Source: JBAYJT01 sp041664965
GTDB taxonomy: Bacteria > Pseudomonadota > Gammaproteobacteria > UBA9339
Assembly (NCBI GenBank): GCA_041664965.1
Contig: JBAYJT010000010.1
Span: 1-42,429 of the forward strand
DNA length: 42,429 bases
Reading direction: 5' to 3'
Shown: piece by piece, positions 1-7,471 of the stretch
Layout: every line of letters begins with the position of its first letter
Position numbering within the stretch: position 1 is the stretch's first letter
Translations under genes and position numbers: made by a program
Notes under the pieces: generated by a model
Seen by the model: the letters and a program-made list of their open reading frames with translations, nothing else
Told to the model about the DNA's origin: nothing
The model's database searches: none

Positions 1-39
1 ATGCTTCCAGTTACGAACGTGATATTTAGTCTTTTTCAT
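1..39 (-). CDS. IS5/IS903-family transposase, N-terminal 13 codons (cut by window edge)
   Basis: The ATG at 39 reads MKKTKYHVRNWKH, which resembles the start of IS5-family DDE transposases (a basic start followed by an N-W-x-x-Y-N type motif). A strong Shine-Dalgarno AGGAG sits at 50-46, six bases before the ATG. The DDE catalytic domain is off the window, so intactness cannot be judged. Its place just inside an IS903-type terminal repeat supports the call. Confidence 0.7.
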   Translation of the reverse strand, partial: MKKTKYHVRNWKH

Positions 40-69
40 AATTCTCTCCTTATTGCTTTAAGTGATTGA

Positions 70-98
70 ATTATAATCGATTAAATCTCGTTCGTAAC
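70..98 (-). promoter_or_regulatory. Transposase promoter with a fold-back arm
   Basis: On the minus strand a perfect -10 TATAAT lies at 75-70; the -35 is weak (around 98-92). The segment 98-89 (GTTACGAACG) is a perfect reverse complement of 19-10 inside the transposase coding region. A transcript entering from outside the IS would contain both arms and could trap the ribosome binding site. One started at this -10 (about base 63) would lack the upstream arm. Confidence 0.5.
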
Positions 99-102
99 TT
101 CT

Positions 103-120
103 TATTTATTCAACAAAGCC
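103..120. repeat. IS903-type terminal inverted repeat
   Basis: This 18-bp terminal repeat marks the edge of the insertion sequence; unique flanking DNA begins at 121. The partner repeat is outside the window. Confidence 0.75.
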
Positions 121-121
121 T

Positions 122-241
122 TCCTTGGGTTCAAACATACCAACTCAAGAAACACGGTATTGCAAAAAATATATTATCTACTATCGTTATACTCTTGATG
201 ACGCATTATACCATATACTAAAACTTGTATATTATTATTAG
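122..241 (+). pseudogene. Possible truncated toxin remnant cut off by the IS
   Basis: Immediately next to the IS end an open frame without a start codon runs to a TAG at 239-241. It encodes 39 residues, including RYCKKYIIYYRYTLDDALYH and ending in a tyrosine run. A strand-forming, Tyr/Arg-rich C-terminal tail of this sort is reminiscent of RelE/ParE-type toxins. It sits 39 bp upstream of an HTH antitoxin-like gene, matching the toxin-first order of higBA-type modules. The similarity is only by eye; it could be a chance open frame. Confidence 0.35.
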
Positions 242-280
242 ATAGAGTATTATATGAACGTACTAACAAGCGGGTAAAAC

Positions 281-634
281 GTGAAAACTAGAACTAAGAT
301 CCTACAAAAAAGCAGCGGTAACGTCTTTAAAGATCTTGGCTTCCCAAACTCTGAAGAAATGCTAGCAAAAGCCGCATTAGCAACGCAAATTAACGCTATA
401 TTACAAGAACAAAACTTAACCCAAAAAGAAGTTGCAAAGTTGCTCAGCATTTCTCAGCCCAATGTGTCGCTCTTGAGTCGCGGGATATTAGAAGGTTTTT
501 CTTTAGAAAGATTGATCAAATTTTTAAATCAACTCAACCAAGATATTGAAATCGTGGTGCGTAAAAAGCCAATAACGGCGCAAGAAAATAAAAAGGTTGC
601 GCTATATGGGCATCTTAAAGTGGTTTATGCTTAA
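281..634 (+). CDS. HigA-like XRE-family antitoxin/regulator (HTH_37 type)
   Basis: This 117-residue protein begins at a GTG. The segment SSGNVFKDLGFPNSEEMLAK at about residues 11-30 is the typical opening of the HTH_37 group of XRE proteins. It is followed by a helix-turn-helix at about 46-68 (LTQKEVAKLLSISQPNVSLL) and a conserved tail, GFSLERLIKFLNQL then DIEIVVR. Relatives are antitoxins of higBA-type modules that bind their own promoter and neutralise a RelE-like toxin. No complete toxin gene is present; only a possible remnant (122-241) lies upstream, truncated by an insertion sequence. The gene is therefore probably an orphan antitoxin or a stand-alone regulator. It ends 26 bp before the convergent lgt stop codon. 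Confidence 0.75.
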   Translation: MKTRTKILQKSSGNVFKDLGFPNSEEMLAKAALATQINAILQEQNLTQKEVAKLLSISQPNVSLLSRGILEGFSLERLIKFLNQLNQDIEIVVRKKPITAQENKKVALYGHLKVVYA

Positions 635-660
635 GTTTTACGCAGGCTAAAGCCATACGG

Positions 661-1443
661 CTATCGATAAGATTTTATCACCAACCAAGCACCGACAAGA
701 ATCATTGGCACAGACAAAAGCTGGCCCATGGTCATCCAGTCTAAACCAAAAAATCCGGAAGCAACTTCAGGTTCGCGGACAAATTCGACTAGAAAGCGGA
801 AAATTCCATAAAACAATAAAAACATGCCAGACACAGCCCAACGTGGACGAGGCTTAGCGGAATAAATCCAAAGAATTACAAAGAGGCAAATACCTTCCAG
901 AAAAACTTCGTAAAGTTGTGAAGGATGACGCGGAAGAAAATCTACATGTGGAAAAACCATACCCCAAGGCATTGTTGTTACCCTACCCCAAAGCTCTCCA
1001 TTTATAAAATTTCCGAGACGTCCCAAACCTAATCCTATTGGAGCGAGTGGCGCTAAAAAATCGCAAAACAAAGCAAAATCTAGTTTCTTTTTACGCGCAA
1101 AAATAAAGCAAACCAACATCACACCGATTAATCCGCCATGGAATGACATGCCGCCTTGCCAAGTTTTAAACAACACCAAAGGATTGTTTAAAAAAGCAGC
1201 GAAATCATAAAATAAAATATGACCAACACGCCCACCAATCACTACACCAAACATGCAGCACAACAGAAAATCGCCAAGCAAATCAGCCGATAAAAAATCA
1301 TATCTGGAAGCATTTTGTAAAATACGATAACGCGCCAAAAACCAAGCACCGGCAAGGCCAGCCAAATACATAAATCCATACCAATAAATCTTAAAAGCAC
1401 CGATTTGGAGGAGAATTGGATTGATGTTTGGATAGTGGAGCAT
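661..1443 (-). CDS. lgt: Prolipoprotein diacylglyceryl transferase Lgt
   Basis: Lgt transfers diacylglycerol from phosphatidylglycerol to the lipobox cysteine of prolipoproteins in the inner membrane, the first step of lipoprotein maturation. The 260-residue protein has the family's multi-pass hydrophobic profile and key motifs: MSFHGGLIG (essential His), LGRLGNFINGELWGR (the Lgt signature with its essential Arg) and RFLVEFVREPE near the end. Length is normal. The ATG at 1443 has no clear Shine-Dalgarno; the sequence before it is an AT-rich tandem repeat (1452-1500). It is codirectional with rppH but separated by about 115 bp of repeats. Lipoproteins encoded nearby, such as the IcmN/DotK-like one, would be clients. 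Confidence 0.97.
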   Translation of the reverse strand: MLHYPNINPILLQIGAFKIYWYGFMYLAGLAGAWFLARYRILQNASRYDFLSADLLGDFLLCCMFGVVIGGRVGHILFYDFAAFLNNPLVLFKTWQGGMSFHGGLIGVMLVCFIFARKKKLDFALFCDFLAPLAPIGLGLGRLGNFINGELWGRVTTMPWGMVFPHVDFLPRHPSQLYEVFLEGICLFVILWIYSAKPRPRWAVSGMFLLFYGIFRFLVEFVREPEVASGFFGLDWMTMGQLLSVPMILVGAWLVIKSYR

Positions 1444-1451
1444 AGGAAAAT

Positions 1452-1500
1452 AATTATGAATTATGAATTATGAATTATAAATGATGAATGATGAATAATT
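1452..1500. repeat. Heptanucleotide tandem repeat upstream of lgt
   Basis: Seven consecutive 7-bp units: AATTATG three times, AATTATA, AATGATG twice, AATAATT. The array ends 9 bp before the lgt start codon (on the minus strand), in the position of its leader or promoter. Confidence 0.8.
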
Positions 1501-1504
1501 TCTT

Positions 1505-1552
1505 TAAAAACATGTCTACAGGATTTCCTTTAAAATCAATGTGTTGCAAAAT
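1505..1552 (-). repeat. Dispersed intergenic repeat, copy 1
   Basis: Read on the minus strand it contains ATTGATTTTAAAGGAAATC followed by TGTAGACATGTTTTT. It begins 7 bp after the rppH stop codon. It shares the conserved blocks ATTGATTTATAAGGAAA and GTAGACATGTTTT with copies at 15571, 16611, 20068, 21854, 36972 and 40144. Confidence 0.85.
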
Positions 1553-1558
1553 CAAATA

Positions 1559-2056
1559 TCATTTTGGATTATTCGGGAACAAAATCGGCTCAAATTCACG
1601 CAAAACTTTGTAATAAACCGACTGTTTAAAATGCACAACGTGGTGCATTGGATACCAATAATCTACCCAAACAAATTCGCTAAATTCTGGTGAAGACGTA
1701 GAATGAAAGTTAATTTTTTTTGGATCAGACAAAAGACGCAATAAAAACCAGCGTTGTTTTTGTCCTTGATATTTAGCATTCTGAGGATCTTCCTTGGAAC
1801 GGCGTACATACTGAGGTACGCTATAATAAACCCATTTTTTTGTAACTTTCAAAACTTCAACATCTGATGAAGCAAGACCAACTTCTTCATCTAACTCTCG
1901 ATACATCGCTTCTTCTAAAGTTTCGTAAGCCTGAATACCGCCTTGTGGAAATTGCCAAGCACTTTTATGGCGCGCTCGCTTACCCCAGAAAACTTTATTC
2001 TCAGCATTAACTAAAACCATACCAACATTTAAACGAAACCCGCGATTATCTAGCAT
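1559..2056 (-). CDS. rppH: RNA pyrophosphohydrolase RppH (Nudix)
   Basis: RppH removes pyrophosphate from 5'-triphosphorylated mRNA and so starts RNase E-dependent decay. The Nudix box G-x5-E-x7-RELxEExGL is complete (from GGIQAYE to RELDEEVGL), and the N-terminus LDNRGFRLNVGMVLVN matches the RppH subgroup rather than generic Nudix enzymes. I take the ATG at 2056 because AGAGGTGAG sits at the right distance upstream and the protein then starts at the family's usual place; a GTG at 2065 is in frame but overlaps that Shine-Dalgarno. Length is 165 residues. It lies 55 bp downstream of icmB with no obvious terminator between, so it may receive read-through from the secretion operon. Confidence 0.96.
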   Translation of the reverse strand: MLDNRGFRLNVGMVLVNAENKVFWGKRARHKSAWQFPQGGIQAYETLEEAMYRELDEEVGLASSDVEVLKVTKKWVYYSVPQYVRRSKEDPQNAKYQGQKQRWFLLRLLSDPKKINFHSTSSPEFSEFVWVDYWYPMHHVVHFKQSVYYKVLREFEPILFPNNPK

Positions 2057-2111
2057 AGCCCTCACCTCTCAATTACTAGAATAACCGCATGTATGTGGGA
2101 GAGCAAGATTT

Positions 2112-5100
2112 TTATGGCAGACGTTTGAAGTAGGGATTTTTGGAATATTCTTGCAATATATCGCTAACTAATTGGTCAATCACACCGAGTTTTACGCTTT
2201 CATCCATCATACCACCTTGATCTTTGATACCCACAAGGCGCGCTTCGACAAATTTGGCAGCAGAACCAGAAGGAAAAAGTGTGGCTAAAACGCGTCGAGC
2301 CTCGCCCGGACCAATCTTGCGATATAGTTGGTTACGTACGTTGCTATCTTCTGAAGTTGTAGTGAAAGCCCAAAGTTCCACTGGGCCCAAAGTCGCCGTT
2401 AAAAGTTGAGTATTCATACCTTCTTTGGTGGCAAATTGCGCCAAGAAAGTTGCTCCACCTTCACGTGGACCATGAACATGATTTCTGAGTGCATGTTGGG
2501 CCGTTTCGGAAAGACCGAAAGTAGAAGAAGTCTTACGAATAGATTGTTCTGGACCTGCATCCATAATAAAAATCGAAGTAGCAAACTCGACCATAACTGG
2601 ATCAAAGTCTTCAATGGATTGCGAAATTAAAGCCACCTGAACTTTCCACTTACGTCCTTCACGCATATCAACAACAACCTGTTCACGAACCATTGGTGTT
2701 TTGGCCGTGCGATGAAATTCGTCAAACACTAAACGCTTCGGATCTTCTTTAATTTCAGCAACGCGATTTTGATGATAGGCGTGATAAGCTTCTGGAATGG
2801 CTGCAATATCGTCTTCATTGAAATAATAGTGGTGAGCTAAAATATAACGCGCTAACATGTACATAACTGCTGTTTGGCGATTTGCCGCTTCTCCACCGCT
2901 TTTTGCTACTTCATCAAGATCAAGTGAAACCACTTTAGCGTCGCCAATATCAAATCTGGTCGACTGCGAAAGAACTGGATATTCACGCACTGCTGATGAA
3001 ATCATGCGAGTAAACACTTCAATCAATGTCTCACCCGTTGGAGCTGATATTTTTCCATACAAATCTTCTATAGCAGGGGTACGACAAATCGATGCAGAAT
3101 CAGCTAAAAGCGGCACGGCGTGACGCTGCGCCAAGATTGCTTCGTGTTGAAAACCTGCTAAAAATAAAGCATCCACTACTTCCCACCAAGTGGTACGCGC
3201 ATCTTTAACAAAACCGGTTTCATCGAGAATAGCGTCTACTAATTCCTCAACTCCTGAGGTATAAATTTCTGGATTTCCATCATCTGCATTCTTTTTGTAG
3301 AGTTCATCAACAACCATGCCAACCATGTCTGGAATCCCGTCATATGCCCTAGAAGCGCCGACTGGTGTAGCAAGCAATGTAACGAAATTAACTAAGAAAC
3401 TACGTTCTTGCGGTGTTGGATAACGGGCTCCAAGATGCGTATCGAAGGGGTTAATAGAATAAGACGATGTCATGCGCAAACGGTGATAAGCCGCCAAGTG
3501 TCTTTTATCGATTGGCAGAGCTTCTTTCAATAAAGAAATTAAACCGCTACTGGATGGCCCGATGTCGATGATAGAAATTCGCGGCAAACGTTGAATACCA
3601 CTCGACAAACACAAAGCCAAATTGATCGCATTTGATAAAACTGATTTACCAGAACCAGGACGCGCATAAAACAAATCGATCCAGGTCGTTTGTTCACTAG
3701 ATCCAGGCTGATAAGGCCATGGCTTGCCGTCAGGAGAGCGAAATAAAATAGCACCAAACTGCCATGGTGAAGAAGGCCGAAACAGAGGTAACATGTATAA
3801 CACACCGGATAAAGGTGCTACTGTCGGTATTGCAGAACTATCTCCAGAAACACCAAGCATAGTCGAAACCACACCGCCAAAAGCATCTCCCGATATTTCA
3901 GAAACATTGCAAGATCCCCATCCCTCGATTGCTTTCGCAAGTTGAGAAGAACGAGTACGCAATAAGCGAATATTATCATCTGGAGCCCACGTACAAGCTA
4001 CAACACGCATTTTAACAACTGCGTCGTCAGAATGTAGATCTATGTATTTCAATAAATTTGTTGCATCATTAATGAGCCTATTTTGAGATGAAGTCCAACT
4101 CATAATCGCCGTTAATGCAGATTTCATTTTCAAAGAATTAAGGCCCTTGCTATCTATAAGAAAAGACATGCGCCACGGCATATGCAAAGGCAAGGTTCTG
4201 TTAAAAAGGTCCACAAAACGTTGAACATCTTTAGGAAAAAGATCTATAAAAATGCAAGAATAAACGCGGTCACCAATTCTGCAGGTACGTAAATCTACAT
4301 TTTCAGCATCCCGAGTAAAAAGTTGCTGAGTCAATGCTGGCCATAAAATATCCGAAATATTGCCCTGCGATTTTTTGGAGTCTTGAATAGCTGGAATCTT
4401 ATCTCCTGGAAGAAGAGGACGCCATTCTCTGTCCGTAAATTCTGGGTCAATACTGCGCTTAACTTCATAAAGAGCTTCGTGCACCTCCAAAACTTTGGCG
4501 ACTATACCCATGTTGTTTAAGTCGTTGTAGACAGAACGCACAAAAGAATCGTGTAAATCGCGCAGATCTGGAATGGCTGCAAGTAAATTTTGTGTATAAC
4601 GGAAAGGAGGAATGTTTTGTTTTCTTATTTGCTTTTGCTTTTCTTTAAAAGCTTGGTTGAATTGTTCGCTAGTTAGTGCACTGGGTCTAGTCCAAAGTAC
4701 TAAAAACACCTCTTCATGTGCACAATAACGAGATAAGTAACTAATACGCTCTTCAAATAAATCATCCAGATTCATGTGCAGACGTCTAGCTGTATTGCGA
4801 GCTGGCTCTAAAATATGAGAAATATCTTCGCTGACTTCATCCTTACTGTATCCAAAATAGACCTGCACCGAATGTCCATTACGCGACATTGCACTACGAA
4901 AAGCTTGCATGAGTCGACCTTGCAATTGAGCAAACTCGGCGCTTCCGATCAGTGCTTTAACACCAGAAATGCGTAAGATAGAAATCAAAGCACCATCATT
5001 ACCAACTAAAACCGAAGAGCTATCAGCGGTTTGCAGATCGCAATAATATCCAGGAGATTGCTTCAAAAACATGCCAAGCCAAGTTAATAGCAAATCGGCA

Positions 5101-5132
5101 CTGTCAAGAATGGATTCCATTATATTTGCCAT
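2112..5132 (-). CDS. icmB: Dot/Icm ATPase IcmB/DotO (VirB4-like)
   Basis: DotO is the cytoplasmic hexameric ATPase at the base of the Dot/Icm type IVB channel; it acts with DotB to power assembly and translocation. The protein is about 1006 residues, the usual DotO size. Walker A is ARPGSGKSVLSN at about residue 490, Walker B RLVFDEFHRT at about 800, and ALISQSIEDF follows as the downstream motif. The N-terminal SPGYYCDLQTADSSSVLVGN region is typical of DotO. Several starts are possible: a TTG at 5153 and ATGs at 5132 and 5120. I chose 5132 (MANIMESILDSADLLL). It directly follows icmJ, as in Legionella. The tphA-icmF pair that follows icmB in Legionella is absent here; rppH comes next. Confidence 0.97.
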   Translation of the reverse strand: MANIMESILDSADLLLTWLGMFLKQSPGYYCDLQTADSSSVLVGNDGALISILRISGVKALIGSAEFAQLQGRLMQAFRSAMSRNGHSVQVYFGYSKDEVSEDISHILEPARNTARRLHMNLDDLFEERISYLSRYCAHEEVFLVLWTRPSALTSEQFNQAFKEKQKQIRKQNIPPFRYTQNLLAAIPDLRDLHDSFVRSVYNDLNNMGIVAKVLEVHEALYEVKRSIDPEFTDREWRPLLPGDKIPAIQDSKKSQGNISDILWPALTQQLFTRDAENVDLRTCRIGDRVYSCIFIDLFPKDVQRFVDLFNRTLPLHMPWRMSFLIDSKGLNSLKMKSALTAIMSWTSSQNRLINDATNLLKYIDLHSDDAVVKMRVVACTWAPDDNIRLLRTRSSQLAKAIEGWGSCNVSEISGDAFGGVVSTMLGVSGDSSAIPTVAPLSGVLYMLPLFRPSSPWQFGAILFRSPDGKPWPYQPGSSEQTTWIDLFYARPGSGKSVLSNAINLALCLSSGIQRLPRISIIDIGPSSSGLISLLKEALPIDKRHLAAYHRLRMTSSYSINPFDTHLGARYPTPQERSFLVNFVTLLATPVGASRAYDGIPDMVGMVVDELYKKNADDGNPEIYTSGVEELVDAILDETGFVKDARTTWWEVVDALFLAGFQHEAILAQRHAVPLLADSASICRTPAIEDLYGKISAPTGETLIEVFTRMISSAVREYPVLSQSTRFDIGDAKVVSLDLDEVAKSGGEAANRQTAVMYMLARYILAHHYYFNEDDIAAIPEAYHAYHQNRVAEIKEDPKRLVFDEFHRTAKTPMVREQVVVDMREGRKWKVQVALISQSIEDFDPVMVEFATSIFIMDAGPEQSIRKTSSTFGLSETAQHALRNHVHGPREGGATFLAQFATKEGMNTQLLTATLGPVELWAFTTTSEDSNVRNQLYRKIGPGEARRVLATLFPSGSAAKFVEARLVGIKDQGGMMDESVKLGVIDQLVSDILQEYSKNPYFKRLP

Positions 5133-5156
5133 AAAATCTATTCCAAATTCCAAAAA

Positions 5157-5786
5157 CTACGATGATGTTTCTTCCAACTCTTGAAATGCACCCTGAGCCC
5201 AATCCTCAATTTGTTTACTAAATCTAGTTTGTGATGGGAGGAGACGCATTGGGGATAAAATTTTCTCGATAATCCTCGACCGCTCTTGCTTAGGAGTATC
5301 CACGAGCAATTGACCAAACAAAGCTGGATTGCTCATACCAGTACCAATCTGCTTTTCTATAACATTAGAACGCAACTTAAGACTACGATAAATACCCTGT
5401 GCATCGTTGCGATGATTGGTAGCATTGGCCATAGCGCAAAATAAAACATGACAAAAACCATTCAGTTCATTTTGCTTAATTTCAGGGAGATAAACTAAAA
5501 CTCCGCCACTATTATCATCCTTGCCAACAGCTTCTAAGAAAAAGCATTGTACGCAAAAACAACAGGCTGTAACGAGATTAGAAATTTTGTTGTTGTAGTA
5601 ATTTTGATCTAAGTTGACAATTTCTTGATGTTGGATAGCCTGAAACCCGCAAAACTGGCAAGTATATTGATCTCGCACCAAAACTCTGCGTTTAAATTCT
5701 TGAAACTGTGGATCGCTTTTACGCTGAGAATAAAGCCGCCAGGCATCGGGTGTTACGCTTAATTTTAGGGGATGAAATGTTAACAT
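5157..5786 (-). CDS. icmJ: Dot/Icm coupling-complex protein IcmJ/DotN
   Basis: DotN/IcmJ is a zinc-binding cytoplasmic component of the type IV coupling complex and binds the C-terminal part of the DotL ATPase. The 209-residue protein carries the HNH-like cysteine arrangement: CQFC at about residues 43-46 and CCFCVQC at about 74-80, likely zinc ligands. Its position between icmD and icmB is the canonical one. The start is ATG (MLTFHPLKLSVTPDAWRLY, the family opening), with a weak Shine-Dalgarno. It overlaps or nearly abuts icmB, depending on which icmB start is used. Confidence 0.94.
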   Translation of the reverse strand: MLTFHPLKLSVTPDAWRLYSQRKSDPQFQEFKRRVLVRDQYTCQFCGFQAIQHQEIVNLDQNYYNNKISNLVTACCFCVQCFFLEAVGKDDNSGGVLVYLPEIKQNELNGFCHVLFCAMANATNHRNDAQGIYRSLKLRSNVIEKQIGTGMSNPALFGQLLVDTPKQERSRIIEKILSPMRLLPSQTRFSKQIEDWAQGAFQELEETSS

Positions 5787-5812
5787 AACCCAAATTGAAT
5801 TTTATTTAACTT

Positions 5813-6238
5813 TTAGCAACTACTGCCAGGCAGCCCACAAGCTCCATTACCTGTAAAACCACCAGCCATACTTTTAAGATCTGCACCCGTTCCAAAAATC
5901 GTAAAACCAACTGGCTTAATAATGCCTGGTAAAAAGATTAATATTACCGCTATCATCAACAAGGCTATGGGTGTACCAATTGGAATTTGTGTAGGATTAT
6001 CTCTATGTTGTTTAAACTTAAAGATAGAAGCTATTGTAAAACCAATACCAGCCAAATAAGAGGTTGCCAGCATAAGTCGGCCAATATTTTCAAAAGATTT
6101 GGTAATGTTATTTGCTATATCGGCGATGCTAGCAGCCACAACGCTGTCAGCAGCAAAAGCACAGCCTATATAAAAGCAAAAAGCAATTATAGAAATCCAC
6201 CCTAAAGATTTTTTAATTTTACGCAAAGGAAACACCAT
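5813..6238 (-). CDS. icmD: Second IcmD/DotP-like membrane protein (tandem paralogue)
   Basis: This small inner-membrane protein is homologous to the adjacent IcmD. The shared core includes AGIGFTIASIFKFKQHRDNP then TQIPIGTPIALL, and both end in a GGFTG-containing tail. It has a signal or first TM segment (WISIIAFCFYIGCAFA), a TM at about residues 60-80 and a third hydrophobic stretch (LLMIAVILIFLPGII). Unlike its neighbour it ends in a cysteine-bearing tail (GACGLPGSSC). I start it at the ATG at 6238 (MVFPLRKIKK). Upstream TTG and GTG codons fall within or just after a terminator-like hairpin (6264-6297) and are unlikely to be used. IcmD is needed for Dot/Icm function in Legionella, but its exact role is unclear; a divergent second copy is unusual. 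Confidence 0.88.
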   Translation of the reverse strand: MVFPLRKIKKSLGWISIIAFCFYIGCAFAADSVVAASIADIANNITKSFENIGRLMLATSYLAGIGFTIASIFKFKQHRDNPTQIPIGTPIALLMIAVILIFLPGIIKPVGFTIFGTGADLKSMAGGFTGNGACGLPGSSC

Positions 6239-6249
6239 AGACCGCCACA

Positions 6250-6297
6250 CAAAACAAAAACACAAAGCTCCATCATAGAAAATTATGATGGAGCTTT
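6250..6297 (-). terminator. Rho-independent terminator between the two icmD genes
   Basis: On the minus strand AAAGCTCCATCAT (6297-6285) pairs perfectly with ATGATGGAGCTTT (6276-6264): a 13-bp stem with an 8-base loop. It is followed by the T-rich run GTGTTTTTGTTTTG. It lies 12 bp after the first icmD stop and inside the otherwise continuous Dot/Icm operon, so it should cut or attenuate transcription into icmD', icmJ and icmB. Confidence 0.75.
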
Positions 6298-6308
6298 ATA
6301 CACCTATT

Positions 6309-6728
6309 TTATTTCGTTTCTTCAATTATCTTAGTAGCACCTTCACCAGTAAAACCACCAGCCTGTTTGGTGTCGCCAAAAACCGTAGTTCCTCCAGCTT
6401 TCATTATAGCAGGAGCAAACATCAAACAAACGCCAACCAATAATAGCACTATAGGAGTACCTATCGGAACTTGAGTTGGATTGTCACGATGTTGCTTAAA
6501 TTTGAAAATCGAGGCAATAGCAAAACCAATACCGGCCACATAGGCTGTTCCGAGCATTAATTTACCTATACCCGTAAATGACTTGGCCACAGTTTCGGAT
6601 ATAGCTCCAACACTACCTGTTGGAGTAGTAGAATCAGTAGCATAAGCCATACCAACGAAAAGCAAAGACAAACCTATTGCTGTAGCTAAAATTTTAGCAA
6701 TTCTGCACAAATTTTTCTTATCAAACAT
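6309..6728 (-). CDS. icmD: Dot/Icm membrane protein IcmD/DotP
   Basis: IcmD/DotP is a small inner-membrane protein of the Dot/Icm system. The 139-residue product has an N-terminal hydrophobic segment (ILATAIGLSLLFVGMAYA) and the family core GKLMLGTAYVAGIGFAIASI, followed by FKFKQHRDNPTQVPIGTP. A further TM segment (IVLLLVGVCLMFAPAIM) and a GGFTGEGATK tail complete it. Translation starts at an ATG with a very strong Shine-Dalgarno (GAGGAGGAAAAT before it). A candidate promoter lies 53-82 bp upstream in the icmC-icmD gap and a strong terminator follows the gene. It may thus be expressed at higher level than its neighbours. Confidence 0.93.
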   Translation of the reverse strand: MFDKKNLCRIAKILATAIGLSLLFVGMAYATDSTTPTGSVGAISETVAKSFTGIGKLMLGTAYVAGIGFAIASIFKFKQHRDNPTQVPIGTPIVLLLVGVCLMFAPAIMKAGGTTVFGDTKQAGGFTGEGATKIIEETK

Positions 6729-6780
6729 ATTTTCCTCCTCGAAAAATTTACTAACATTGAAAAAACAAACTTAACATCTA

Positions 6781-6810
6781 ATTATACTATTTTTCATCAA
6801 GATAGCACAA
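6781..6810 (-). promoter_or_regulatory. Candidate internal promoter for icmD
   Basis: On the minus strand TTGTGC (6810-6805) and a perfect TATAAT (6786-6781) are 18 bp apart in the 96-bp gap between icmC and icmD, the largest gap in the secretion cluster. The -35 is poor (3 of 6). Confidence 0.45.
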
Positions 6811-6824
6811 TAAATCAATCAATA

Positions 6825-7469
6825 TTAAACAATAGCAAAACCTAAACTATATTGAATAATATTTATTGTACCAACAATATTTATTGCTAATACCCCACCT
6901 AAAACATGCATAGTACCCTTGCCATACAAGCCTGGCTGAGCCTGCTGCTTGGTGGCCTTAGATAACATATTAAAACCTCGCAAAAATGAGATGTATCCTA
7001 AAACCCTAATTATATCAATAACACCTTTTATAGTATTTTCCCAAGACTGCATGGAGGGACTTAATGTGGGATACTGCATAAGTGAATCGGCAGCTCCAGC
7101 TCCCCACAAACTGCTAATGCTTATTTTTACCATCCCGGGCATAAGCAACAACATAACCCCTAGTATTAGCTTTAGTAATGGACCAGCCATACTGGCATTA
7201 GAGGGCATCATGGTGCGTAAATCACCGTATATTTTTAATGAATACAAGCCCGAATACATGAACCAAAGCCCCATTACGTAAGACAAAGCATTAATAAAAA
7301 TCACAATAGTGTGCAAGTTCTCAGAAAGCCTAGTCATGATTGCATTTAAATCAGGATTAGCTGTTGCACAACCAGTCAAAACAAAAAGCACACTGGATAC
7401 TAGAAAAAACTCCAAAATTTGAGTGATTTTTATGTTTGGGCTATTAATAATGGAGGACATACCAACCAC
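6825..7469 (-). CDS. icmC: Dot/Icm membrane protein IcmC/DotE
   Basis: IcmC/DotE is a polytopic inner-membrane protein of the Dot/Icm system, related to DotV. The 214-residue product has four clear membrane segments: the first near LEFFLVSSVLFVLTG, the second at IVIFINALSYVMGLWFMYSG, the third at LLKLILGVMLLLMPGMV and the last at VLGGVLAINIVGTINII. The loop SGLYSLKIYGDLR after the second TM is typical. A possible lipobox-like LTGC occurs at the end of the first segment. The start is GTG at 7469 or ATG at 7460; neither has a strong Shine-Dalgarno, and the gene begins 2 bp after the icmG stop, so coupling to icmG is likely. Confidence 0.93.
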   Translation of the reverse strand: MVGMSSIINSPNIKITQILEFFLVSSVLFVLTGCATANPDLNAIMTRLSENLHTIVIFINALSYVMGLWFMYSGLYSLKIYGDLRTMMPSNASMAGPLLKLILGVMLLLMPGMVKISISSLWGAGAADSLMQYPTLSPSMQSWENTIKGVIDIIRVLGYISFLRGFNMLSKATKQQAQPGLYGKGTMHVLGGVLAINIVGTINIIQYSLGFAIV

Positions 7470-7471
7470 GG

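Larger units (their letters stand above)
1..120 (-). mobile_element. IS903-like insertion sequence (IS5 family), one end
   Basis: Positions 103-120, read on the minus strand, are GGCTTTGTTGAATAAATA. This matches the IS903 terminal inverted repeat as I remember it (GGCTTTGTTGAATAAATC) at 17 of 18 bases. Inside it on the minus strand lie a promoter-like sequence, a Shine-Dalgarno and the first 13 codons of a transposase, as expected for the 5' end of such an element. The rest lies outside the window. IS903 makes 9-bp target duplications, so 121-129 (TTCCTTGGG) is the predicted duplication. Confidence 0.8.

Noticed and set aside
1505..1552. Repeat copies as Rho-independent terminators of rppH and metG
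   Set aside because: The only dyad (CATGT/ACATG) is short, AT-rich and imperfect in several copies; copies also occur upstream of genes.
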